Source: CAZTLI01 sp964614375
Lineage (GTDB): Bacteria; Chloroflexota; Anaerolineae; Aggregatilineales; Phototrophicaceae
DNA length: 5,105 nt
Reading direction: 5' to 3'
Assembly: GCA_964614375.1 (NCBI GenBank)
Contig: CAZTLI010000404.1
Coordinates: 1 to 5,105, forward strand
The notes under the pieces were generated by a model. It searched no databases. It had not been told where the DNA came from and saw nothing but the letters and a program-made list of their open reading frames with translations. Every line of letters begins with the position of its first letter. Position 1 is the stretch's first letter. Shown here piece after piece: positions 1 to 4,186 of this stretch. The position numbers and the translations under genes are program-made.

Positions 1-161
1 CGCGCCACATTGTTCGGCTGAAAACCGGTTTCGGCAATAATCGCTTCCACATGCTCGCGGACTTCAGGCCGAATATGAGGAAAACCATTAATAACCCGCG
101 AAACGGTGGTTTTGGATACGCCTGCTAATTCAGCAATTTTTGAAATCGTTAATTTTTTCAT
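1..161 (-). CDS. LacI-family transcriptional repressor, N-terminal fragment (cut by window edge)
   Basis: The first 53 codons of a DNA-binding repressor, read leftward from an ATG at 159-161 and continuing beyond the left edge. Residues about 5-24 form the classic LacI helix-turn-helix (ISKIAELAGVSKTTVSRVIN). They are followed by helix 3 (RPEVREHVEAIIAETGF) and the start of the hinge (QPNNVA), the usual order in LacI/PurR/GalR proteins. Family members bind palindromic operators as dimers and respond to a small molecule, often a sugar, through a C-terminal periplasmic-binding-protein-like domain; that domain lies outside the window, so the effector cannot be named. The start is well supported because the HTH begins at the usual distance from it, although the Shine-Dalgarno is weak (GGTAAAAG at most). 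A near-consensus promoter and a perfect operator palindrome lie just upstream, so it probably represses itself. Confidence 0.95.
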   Translation of the reverse strand, partial: MKKLTISKIAELAGVSKTTVSRVINGFPHIRPEVREHVEAIIAETGFQPNNVA

Positions 162-172
162 CACTTTTACCG

Positions 173-190
173 ATTGAAACCGGTTTCAAT
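173..190. promoter_or_regulatory. Perfect 18-bp LacI-type operator
   Basis: ATTGAAACCGGTTTCAAT is identical to its own reverse complement over all 18 bases and has the central CG typical of LacI/PurR-family operators. It begins one base downstream of the -10 element of the repressor promoter and covers the expected transcription start near 185. A bound repressor would block its own transcription. The palindrome is read directly; autorepression is inferred from position and from common practice in this family. Confidence 0.85.
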
Positions 191-191
191 A

Positions 192-220
192 AAAATACCG
201 CAACGATTTTAGTTTGTCAA
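192..220 (-). promoter_or_regulatory. Sigma-70-type promoter of the LacI-family gene
   Basis: Reading leftward: -35 TTGACA at 215-220 (6/6 to consensus), a 17-bp spacer (198-214), and -10 TATTTT at 192-197 (4/6). The predicted start near 185 gives a leader of about 24 nt to the ATG at 161. The operator palindrome 173-190 lies directly downstream. A second TTGACA-like hexamer sits further upstream (237-242 on the plus strand) but has no suitably spaced -10. Confidence 0.8.
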
Positions 221-274
221 GAAATTGCCCAAAAATATGTCAAAAGTCCACAATTTGGCGGATTGATGGCAATC

Positions 275-307
275 AAAAACCCTCCGGCAGCGTTGCACAG
301 AGGGTTT
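275..307 (-). terminator. Intrinsic terminator of the 130-aa gene
   Basis: On the minus strand the sequence reads AAACCCTC, a 15-nt loop, then GAGGGTTT running straight into a short T stretch (TTTTTG). The arms are 300-307 and 277-284, 8 bp with no mismatch; a small GCA/TGC pair can form inside the loop. It begins about 30 bases after the stop of the leftward 130-aa gene and would separate it from the repressor promoter. The U-tract is short, so efficiency may be moderate. Confidence 0.6.
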
Positions 308-336
308 GGATTGAAAAAAGGGGTGACAAAATAGAT

Positions 337-729
337 TCAGGCGGATTTGGTCTGTTGTTCGTCCAACCGACTCACCAGCGCTTCTGCTTCGTGCAAGCCT
401 GTGGCATGGAAATAGTTGAAGGGTGTCGCATTTGTCAGCGCCTCGTCCACCAGCCGGACAAAGGGTTCGCCCCCCCCTATCATGATCATCCCGCCCATCA
501 TCGGGTGCGACAGGGCGCCAGCGAACGCCTGCTGAATGGCGCGGGTATCCTGTGGATAATCCGACACATGGCGCAGGTCACAAATCAAGTGAACGGGTTT
601 GGCACTGTCTTCAAGATATTCTGTGCGGAATTCATCCAACAGCGCGAAAAGATTGTGTTCGTTGAATCGACCAATCGCTTCGATATATGCAATGCAATCG
701 TGATGAAACCATAACACTTTATGTGGCAT
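337..729 (-). CDS. Conserved-looking 130-aa protein of unknown function (possible STAS-like fold)
   Basis: A 130-residue soluble protein with no signal peptide or membrane segment. The start ATG at 727-729 is supported by GGGAGAAG about 6 bases upstream. I do not recognise a named family. Visible pattern: a short strand (HKVLWFHH), an N-terminal helix with NEHNLFALLDEFRTEYLE, a hydrophobic strand VHLICDLRHV (about residues 46-55), a helix DTRAIQQAFAGAL, a second strand GGMIMIGGG (79-87) and C-terminal helices rich in Glu and Leu. This alternating beta/alpha order, with a strand ending in Asp-Leu-Arg, is reminiscent of STAS/SpoIIAA-like or SEC14-like small domains, but that is an impression from fold order only. 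It is a monocistronic leftward unit closed by the terminator at 275-307. A run of eight G residues encodes part of the IGGG segment. Promoter unclear: the region holds TTGACA at 761-766 without a matched -10. Confidence 0.8.
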   Translation of the reverse strand: MPHKVLWFHHDCIAYIEAIGRFNEHNLFALLDEFRTEYLEDSAKPVHLICDLRHVSDYPQDTRAIQQAFAGALSHPMMGGMIMIGGGEPFVRLVDEALTNATPFNYFHATGLHEAEALVSRLDEQQTKSA

Positions 730-863
730 GAGTTCTTCTCCCTGAATACCATGCTGCGGTTGTCAAAGTGGTGCTGGTATACAGTAAATCGTATAACTTC
801 TTGAATAGTAACACCGTTGGCCTGATATTCACTTGATTATTTATGAAAAAATTATGATTTTTT

Positions 864-886
864 GTATCGAAGCATCGCTGCGATAC
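864..886. repeat. Imperfect palindrome/hairpin GTATCG...CGATAC
   Basis: Arms GTATCG (864-869) and CGATAC (881-886) pair perfectly. Inside, AGC (871-873) can pair with GCT (877-879) around an ATC loop. A T-run precedes the hairpin on the plus strand and none follows on either transcript, so it is not an intrinsic terminator. It could be a protein-binding site in the divergent promoter region; no regulator is identified. Confidence 0.4.
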
Positions 887-938
887 TGTGATAGCTGCCT
901 GTGCGGAGTGCTATGTGGGCTAACGAACAGTTTCGTCC

Positions 939-966
939 TTGTAAAATGGCATCAACCGACCATAAT
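939..966 (+). promoter_or_regulatory. Candidate promoter for the beta-propeller gene
   Basis: TTGTAA at 939-944 (4/6 to -35), 16-bp spacer, CATAAT at 961-966 (5/6 to -10). The start would be near 973, about 22 nt before the ATG at 996. There is no purine-rich Shine-Dalgarno in this leader (it reads CTACCCCAAAAACCC), so either initiation is SD-independent or the true start differs. Confidence 0.4.
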
Positions 967-995
967 CACAACATGCCAATCTACCCCAAAAACCC

Positions 996-2183
996 ATGAC
1001 CCTATATCAACAACTACAACATATTATAGTCATTAATAATCAAACCTGGCAAATTTTACTTTTCGTCGTGCTTTTGTCCCTGCCGGTTCACACGGCTGCA
1101 CAGGTACTCCCGCCCTGCACCAGCCGCCCCGCCTTCATCCGCAGCCCGGTCATGGATGCCAGTGTCGGCTGTGTGGAACTCGTTGTTGCTGATGAAGAAG
1201 GGGGCGAACTGGCATTCACCGCCCTTGCAGTAGACGATGCAGGCACGCTCTATGCAACACGTCCACTGACAGGCGAAGTTTTTGCAATAACAGACAGCGA
1301 CGATGACGGTCTGCCTGATGAAATGCGCGTCATTGCCAGCGGACTCACCCGCCCCAACAGCCTGATATATACTGAAGGCGCGCTCTATGTCGCGGGGGGC
1401 GCGCATATCTATCGTATTGACGCCGATGGCACACTGACCACGCTGGTGGATGATGTGCCGTCAGGGAATGGCAATTGGACAGGCGGCATTGCGATTGGCG
1501 ATGGGCGAATTTACGTGGGCACAGGCGCACCCTGTCATCGTTGTATACCGGAGTCGGATGAACGCGGCGCAATCGTGAGTTACGCCCTCGCTGGCAGCGA
1601 TCAACAAATCGTGGCGACAGGGTTTTATGCGCCAAATGGCCTGCTCTTTCACAATGGCGCGCTGTGGGTAGTCGATAGTGGACGCACGGGGTTAAATGCA
1701 AACGCCCTCGTGGACGAACTGAATATCGTCACACCCGGCGGGCATTATGGCTGGCCGTATTGTTATGGCGATAGCATTGTAGATCGGACTCTAAACAACG
1801 ATTTTGACTGCTCACAAACCGAAGTCCCCATTGTCACGTTCCCGCCGTTCAGTCGCCCTATCGCCTTAACCCCCTATCGCGGCGACGCCCTGCCCTCGCT
1901 GCAAGATACGCTGCTGGTCGTCATGGCAGGTGTCATCACCGATGTCGAGCAAGTCGGCTTTCGTATCGTCGCGGTGCAGGTCCCCGATACTGGCGATGAC
2001 ATCACGACCCGCCGTGTGATTCCGACAATGCAGTATGAAGAATTTTTTGGCTCGTTTCAGGCGTTGAATTTTCAGGGCAATGGCTTCTGGCCGCATTCAC
2101 CGCTGGGCGTGGCCGTCAGTCCAGAGGGCTGGGTGTACGTCAGCATCGGCGGTGGGCGTATCATCGCCGTCCGGCCTTATTAA
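996..2183 (+). CDS. Exported PQQ-dependent sugar/sorbosone dehydrogenase-like beta-propeller protein
   Basis: A 395-residue secreted protein resembling the glucose/sorbosone dehydrogenase (GSDH) family, six-bladed beta-propellers that in active members use PQQ and calcium to oxidise sugars outside the cytoplasm. An N-terminal hydrophobic segment (about residues 18-30, QILLFVVLLSLPV) followed by HTAAQ looks like a signal peptide cleaved after Ala-Ala or Ala-Gln. Propeller repeats recur as 'ALAVDDAGTLYATRP', 'GLTRPNSLIYTEGALYVAGG', 'GGIAIGDGRIYVGTG', 'GFYAPNGLLFHNGALWVVDSG' and 'GVAVSPEGWVYVSIGGG'. The family signature DELN-x-I-x-P-G-G-x-YGWP is at about 240-254. DSDDDGLPDE (about 100-109) looks like a calcium-binding Asp loop. 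C180 and C183 (CHRC) and further Cys at 41, 59, 256 and 272 suggest disulfides. At the usual catalytic-His position (HN-x-x-x-I before the 'DGxLYVxxG' strand) this protein has N160-W161, so dehydrogenase activity is doubtful. No Shine-Dalgarno precedes the ATG; the start was kept because it leaves a complete signal peptide. No terminator is seen after the stop. Confidence 0.85.
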   Translation: MTLYQQLQHIIVINNQTWQILLFVVLLSLPVHTAAQVLPPCTSRPAFIRSPVMDASVGCVELVVADEEGGELAFTALAVDDAGTLYATRPLTGEVFAITDSDDDGLPDEMRVIASGLTRPNSLIYTEGALYVAGGAHIYRIDADGTLTTLVDDVPSGNGNWTGGIAIGDGRIYVGTGAPCHRCIPESDERGAIVSYALAGSDQQIVATGFYAPNGLLFHNGALWVVDSGRTGLNANALVDELNIVTPGGHYGWPYCYGDSIVDRTLNNDFDCSQTEVPIVTFPPFSRPIALTPYRGDALPSLQDTLLVVMAGVITDVEQVGFRIVAVQVPDTGDDITTRRVIPTMQYEEFFGSFQALNFQGNGFWPHSPLGVAVSPEGWVYVSIGGGRIIAVRPY

Positions 2184-2246
2184 AACCCGCAATTAAATCA
2201 GCCTTTTAACTTTAACTGTTAGCAATCCCCCTTCCCATCCCCATCA

Positions 2247-2275
2247 TTCTCACCCATCGCGTTTTGTGGTATCGT
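2247..2275 (+). promoter_or_regulatory. Weak candidate extended -10 promoter for the permease gene
   Basis: TTCTCA at 2247-2252 (4/6), 17-bp spacer, TATCGT at 2270-2275 (4/6) preceded by the extended -10 dinucleotide TG at 2267-2268. The predicted start near 2282 is only about 3 nt before ATG 2285, which would make the mRNA nearly leaderless and would fit the missing Shine-Dalgarno. Inference from short motifs only. Confidence 0.3.
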
Positions 2276-2284
2276 TCCGGCACT

Positions 2285-3256
2285 ATGGATACACAGACAA
2301 TACGCGACACAGCAACGCCAATCGAACCCACATCCACCGCCATCACCCCATCCCAGGACGACACGCCACCGACGACTATTATCGAAGCGTCAAAGGGCTG
2401 GCGGTCATTGGGATTGCAGGAATTGTGGGAATATCGCGAACTGCTGTATTTCATGGTCTGGCGCGATGTCAAGGTGCGTTATAAACAGACGATACTCGGC
2501 GTGCTGTGGGCGATTTTGCAACCGCTGATGCTGATGGTCGTGTTCACCGTGTTTTTTGGCGGACTGGCACAGATTCCGTCCGACGGCGTGCCCTACCCCA
2601 TCTTTAATTTCGTCGCGCTCGTGCCCTGGACATTTTTTGCCAACGGACTGACCAATTCAACCTTGAGTCTGGTCAATGCGTCCGGCATGTTGAAGAAAAT
2701 CTATTTCCCGCGTTTGATTTTGCCCATATCGACTCTCCTGGCGGCGTTGGTCGATTTCGCGCTGGCGTTTGTGGTGCTCATCGGCATGATTCTGTATTTC
2801 ATGGCGACCACGCCCCCACCGTTCCCGCTGCCCACACAGTGGCTGCCCCCCGGCGCACCAGAAATCGCCTACGGCATCCAACCCTCCGCCAATATCATCT
2901 GGCTGCCCTTTTTACTGCTGCTGGCCTTTATCTCGGCATTAGGCGTCGGCTTGTGGCTGTCGGCCTTGAATGTGCAGTTCCGCGATGTGCGCTACAGTAT
3001 CAACTTCCTGATTCGCATCTGGATGTTCATCACGCCGATTGTCTATCCAAGCAGTCTGCTGGATTCACAGTGGCGGTTGATTTACGCCCTCAATCCGATG
3101 AGCGGCGTAGTCGAAGGCTTCCGCTGGGCATTGCTGGGGACAGATACCGCGCCCGGACCGATGATTTTGGTTTCAACTGTCGTCGCGGTGGTCATCCTCA
3201 TCACCGGCCTGTTCTACTTCCGCCGGATGGAAGCGACCTTTGCGGATGTCGTCTAA
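2285..3256 (+). CDS. ABC-2 type transporter permease, Wzm-like polysaccharide/lipid-linked glycan exporter subunit
   Basis: A 323-residue inner-membrane permease of the Wzm/TagG/RfbA class, which with an ATPase (Wzt/TagH) exports O-antigen, teichoic-acid or other lipid-linked glycans. After a Thr/Pro-rich, probably disordered tail (1-35) comes the amphipathic gate helix region 'LWEYRELLYFMVWRDVKVRYKQT' (about 47-69). Membrane segments follow at about 71-93, 106-126, 143-172, 204-229, 241-262 and 293-312. Family marks include WRDVKVRYKQT, GVLWAILQPL, LNVQFRDVRY, ITPIVYP and LNPMSGVVEGFRWALLG. Between the 143-172 and 204-229 membrane segments is a proline-rich stretch of about 23 extra residues (173-195). 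A TTG at 2264 would add seven residues, but ATG 2285 is preferred because the preceding codons overlap a promoter-like sequence and the protein is complete without them. There is no clear Shine-Dalgarno. No ATPase gene follows; the next gene is convergent. Confidence 0.93.
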   Translation: MDTQTIRDTATPIEPTSTAITPSQDDTPPTTIIEASKGWRSLGLQELWEYRELLYFMVWRDVKVRYKQTILGVLWAILQPLMLMVVFTVFFGGLAQIPSDGVPYPIFNFVALVPWTFFANGLTNSTLSLVNASGMLKKIYFPRLILPISTLLAALVDFALAFVVLIGMILYFMATTPPPFPLPTQWLPPGAPEIAYGIQPSANIIWLPFLLLLAFISALGVGLWLSALNVQFRDVRYSINFLIRIWMFITPIVYPSSLLDSQWRLIYALNPMSGVVEGFRWALLGTDTAPGPMILVSTVVAVVILITGLFYFRRMEATFADVV

Positions 3257-3259
3257 CAC

Positions 3260-3285
3260 AAAAAAACAGCAGGACGAGCGCCTGC
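3260..3285 (-). terminator. Intrinsic terminator of the 108-aa gene
   Basis: On the minus strand GCAGG, a 7-nt loop (CGCTCGT), then CCTGC is followed by TG and a run of seven T residues. The arms are 3281-3285 and 3269-3273 in plus-strand coordinates. It lies about 40 bases beyond the stop of the leftward 108-aa gene and just before the stop of the convergent permease gene. On the plus strand the run is A residues before the stem, so it should work for leftward transcription only. Confidence 0.75.
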
Positions 3286-3323
3286 GGTTCGATCAGCTTG
3301 CCTTCCTTCGTCGCAGCCGGCAC

Positions 3324-3650
3324 TCACGCACTGGCGCGCTGGCTGCTATTCCGCAGGACGACAGTCGCCAACAGCACAGGCTGATGTGGACGCCATGCGG
3401 CAATCGTATCGTGGGTATCGACCACCTCGACGCCCGGAATCTGCGCCCGGATGCGGCGTGCCCACTCATTGGCGGGTGGAATCCCCGGCGCGTCAAAATC
3501 ATCGACATCCGGCACTTTAAAGTCCACAAAAAAGAGACCCGTCTTGCGATTGCGCGTGACATTTTGGGCATCAATACCAGCCGCGCGCAAGCGGTTGAGC
3601 AGTTGTTTGCCTTCGCGAGGGGTGCGTTCACACAGTCTGGGGTTGGACAT
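3324..3650 (-). CDS. 108-aa protein of unknown function under a possible SOS-type operator
   Basis: A 108-residue soluble, basic and Arg-rich protein that I do not recognise. The start ATG (3648-3650) has CAGGAG about 10 bases upstream. The N-terminal part SNPRLCERTPREGKQLLNRL looks like a helix; 'NVTRNRKTGLFFVDFKVPDVDDF' (about 30-52) looks like a strand-turn-strand with an acidic end; then comes PPANEWARRIRAQIPGVEVVDTHDTI (59-83) and a hydrophobic strand PVLLATVVLR (91-100) before a polar tail. No signal peptide, membrane helix or Cys pair is present. Promoter, operator-like palindrome, ribosome binding site and terminator are all present, so this is a genuine single-gene unit. The GAAC-N4-GTTC palindrome over its promoter suggests DNA-damage control, but nothing in the protein itself shows a repair motif. 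Confidence 0.82.
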   Translation of the reverse strand: MSNPRLCERTPREGKQLLNRLRAAGIDAQNVTRNRKTGLFFVDFKVPDVDDFDAPGIPPANEWARRIRAQIPGVEVVDTHDTIAAWRPHQPVLLATVVLRNSSQRASA

Positions 3651-3669
3651 GGGGGATAATCTCCTGAAC

Positions 3670-3683
3670 AGAACTTTTGTTCT
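3670..3683. promoter_or_regulatory. LexA/DinR-like SOS box candidate (GAAC-N4-GTTC)
   Basis: AGAACTTTTGTTCT has perfect 5-bp arms around a 4-base centre. The core GAAC-N4-GTTC matches the Gram-positive type LexA (DinR) box CGAAC-RNRY-GTTYG in its arms; the outer base and part of the centre deviate. It sits two bases downstream of the perfect TATAAT and covers the expected transcription start near 3678, an ideal position for a repressor. LexA binding itself is inferred. Confidence 0.55.
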
Positions 3684-3684
3684 A

Positions 3685-3693
3685 ATTATAGCA
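3685..3693 (-). promoter_or_regulatory. Extended -10 promoter of the 108-aa gene
   Basis: On the minus strand TGCTATAAT: a perfect TATAAT (3685-3690) with the extended TG one base upstream (3692-3693). Seventeen bases further upstream is TTCCCA, a 4/6 match to the -35. Transcription should start near 3678, giving a leader of about 28 nt with the ribosome site CAGGAG in it. Confidence 0.8.
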
Positions 3694-3750
3694 CAAATGT
3701 CCAGGGATGGGAAGGGGTTGCAGGCAACTTTTACCTAAAAACGCCGTAAA

Positions 3751-3771
3751 CCCCCTACCTCAGGTAGGGGG
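3751..3771 (+). repeat. Left-end hairpin of the IS605-like element
   Basis: Perfect 9-bp stem, CCCCCTACC (3751-3759) with GGTAGGGGG (3763-3771), around a TCA loop. It is flanked by GCCGTAAA on the left and ATATAAGGC on the right, so an outer GCC/GGC pairing is also possible. There is no U-tract, so it is not a terminator. Confidence 0.8.
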
Positions 3772-3786
3772 ATATAAGGCATACGG

Positions 3787-4007
3787 TTGAGCCGTAGGCA
3801 CCAGCAGGAGAATAGCCTCAGTGTTGGCTCAATGCGGCAGCTTAAAAACTTCAAATAGGAGGTTGGGGTGAGTAGGTCGCCACGTAAAATTTGAACCGTC
3901 AAGTTGAGAAAACCCTTTCTGGACTGGACGAGTCCTTGTTGCTGAACGTAGCTCGTTGGAGCAAGCGTGCAACAGAAGCCCCCGAATGTATTCGTGGGGA
4001 GCGTCAC
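3787..4007 (+). ncRNA. Candidate solitary omega-RNA (reRNA) ending at the element's right end
   Basis: In IS605-group elements the RNA guide of TnpB is made from the 3' end of the element and continues into flanking DNA, which supplies the guide. This stretch is unusually rich in nested stems. TTGAGCC (3787-3793) pairs with GGCTCAA (3826-3832), enclosing AGGC/GCCT (3796-3799, 3815-3818). GGACT/AGTCC pair at 3921-3925 and 3931-3935. A three-part stem follows: TGTTGC/GCAACA (3937-3942, 3969-3974), ACG/CGT (3946-3948, 3966-3968) and GCTC/GAGC (3951-3954, 3959-3962). The right-end hairpin 3979-3999 closes the RNA. A guide would begin at about 4008 (GCAAGCTAAATGC...). The 5' boundary and transcription are unknown; the omega-RNA reading is inferred from position, orientation and folding. 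Confidence 0.5.
3979..3999 (+). repeat. Right-end hairpin of the IS605-like element, with bulged T
   Basis: Stem CCCCCGAA (3979-3986) with TTCG (3991-3994) and GGGG (3996-3999), loop TGTA, and one unpaired T at 3995. It is followed by AGCGTCAC. The GAAGCCCCC...GGGGAG-x-GTCAC layout is typical of right ends of IS605/IS1341-type elements. GAAG immediately 5' of the stem is in the position of the right-end guide tetranucleotide. Confidence 0.7.
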
Positions 4008-4082
4008 GCAAGCTAAATGCTTGTTTCATGCCTTAATTTTAGAGGTGGTGGCTGAATAGCGATGAGGCAGTCGAATAGCGCT

Positions 4083-4116
4083 AAAAACAACACGCACCGG
4101 GTTGTCCGGCGCGTGT
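4083..4116 (-). terminator. Strong intrinsic terminator (leftward transcription)
   Basis: On the minus strand ACACGCGCCGG, loop ACAAC, CCGGTGCGTGT, then TGTTTTT. In RNA this is an 11-bp GC-rich stem with a single G-U pair followed by a U-tract (plus-strand arms 4106-4116 and 4090-4100, A-run 4083-4087). It is the first good terminator downstream of the VOC gene, about 215 bases after its stop, so the transcript would carry a long structured 3' end. Confidence 0.75.
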
Positions 4117-4156
4117 GCGTGTATAGAGTGATGATACTTACTGATCCCCTACCGGG

Positions 4157-4186
4157 GAACGTTGCCCGATTTAACGGGTAGTGTTC
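4157..4186. repeat. Symmetric two-part inverted repeat GAAC-N4-CCCG-N6-CGGG-N4-GTTC
   Basis: GAAC (4157-4160) pairs with GTTC (4183-4186), and CCCG (4165-4168) with CGGG (4175-4178), both centred on ATTTAA. The equal 4-base spacers (GTTG and TAGT) do not pair, giving an internal loop. A neighbouring CCCC/GGGG pair (4147-4150 with 4153-4156, or with 4187-4190) could extend or compete with it. Function unknown; it may be part of the 3' untranslated region of the VOC mRNA. Confidence 0.4.

Larger units (their letters stand above)
730..995. other. Divergent intergenic region, AT-rich
   Basis: A 266-bp spacer between the leftward 130-aa gene and the rightward beta-propeller gene. It holds no convincing gene: a 67-codon frame at 833-1036 has no family resemblance and overlaps the signal-peptide region of the next gene. 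Visible structure: an inverted repeat TATAC-N8-GTATA at 778-795 (possible operator or promoter for the leftward gene), a hairpin at 864-886, and a candidate rightward promoter at 939-966. Confidence 0.6.
3735..4007 (+). mobile_element. Non-autonomous IS200/IS605-type element (no tnpA or tnpB)
   Basis: A 273-bp stretch with the two subterminal hairpins of IS200/IS605-family single-strand transposons. The left end has CCCCCTACC-TCA-GGTAGGGGG (3751-3771). The right end has a CCCCCGAA...TTCG-T-GGGG hairpin (3979-3999) with a single bulged T on the 3' side, a mark used by Y1 transposases to recognise the correct strand. It is followed by AGCGTCAC. Proposed cleavage sites are TTAC (3731-3734, left flank, retained as target) and TCAC (4004-4007, right end). 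The left one resembles the IS608-type TTAC target, and GTAA directly before the left hairpin is complementary to it. No HUH transposase or TnpB nuclease reading frame is present, so movement would need proteins supplied in trans. The exact ends are inferred from these motifs. Small frames inside it on either strand are not convincing genes. Confidence 0.65.

Noticed and set aside
214..714. 166-codon plus-strand open frame
   Set aside because: It is antisense to the well-supported 130-aa gene with a good ribosome site and overlaps its terminator. Its product has no recognisable family pattern.
833..1036. 67-codon plus-strand frame in the divergent region
   Set aside because: No ribosome site, Cys-rich random-looking product, and it overlaps the start of the propeller gene in another frame.
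3751..3771. Left-end hairpin as an intrinsic terminator
   Set aside because: No T-tract follows on either strand, and its pairing with a second hairpin at the other end fits an IS605 end better.
3857..3893. AGGAGG followed by GTG, resembling a start site inside the element
   Set aside because: The frame stops after eight codons, so no protein is supported.
3735..4007. 90-codon minus-strand frame spanning the IS605-like element
   Set aside because: Its limits coincide with the proposed element ends. It runs antisense to the structured RNA region and starts with GTG without a Shine-Dalgarno, so it is most likely a by-product of the repeat.
3888..4016. Possible TnpB C-terminal remnant in a plus frame (ending ATEAPECIRGERHAS)
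   Set aside because: The EAP motif is suggestive, but the frame is short, has no zinc-finger or catalytic motif of TnpB, and its stop lies beyond the proposed right end. It was not strong enough to list as a pseudogene.
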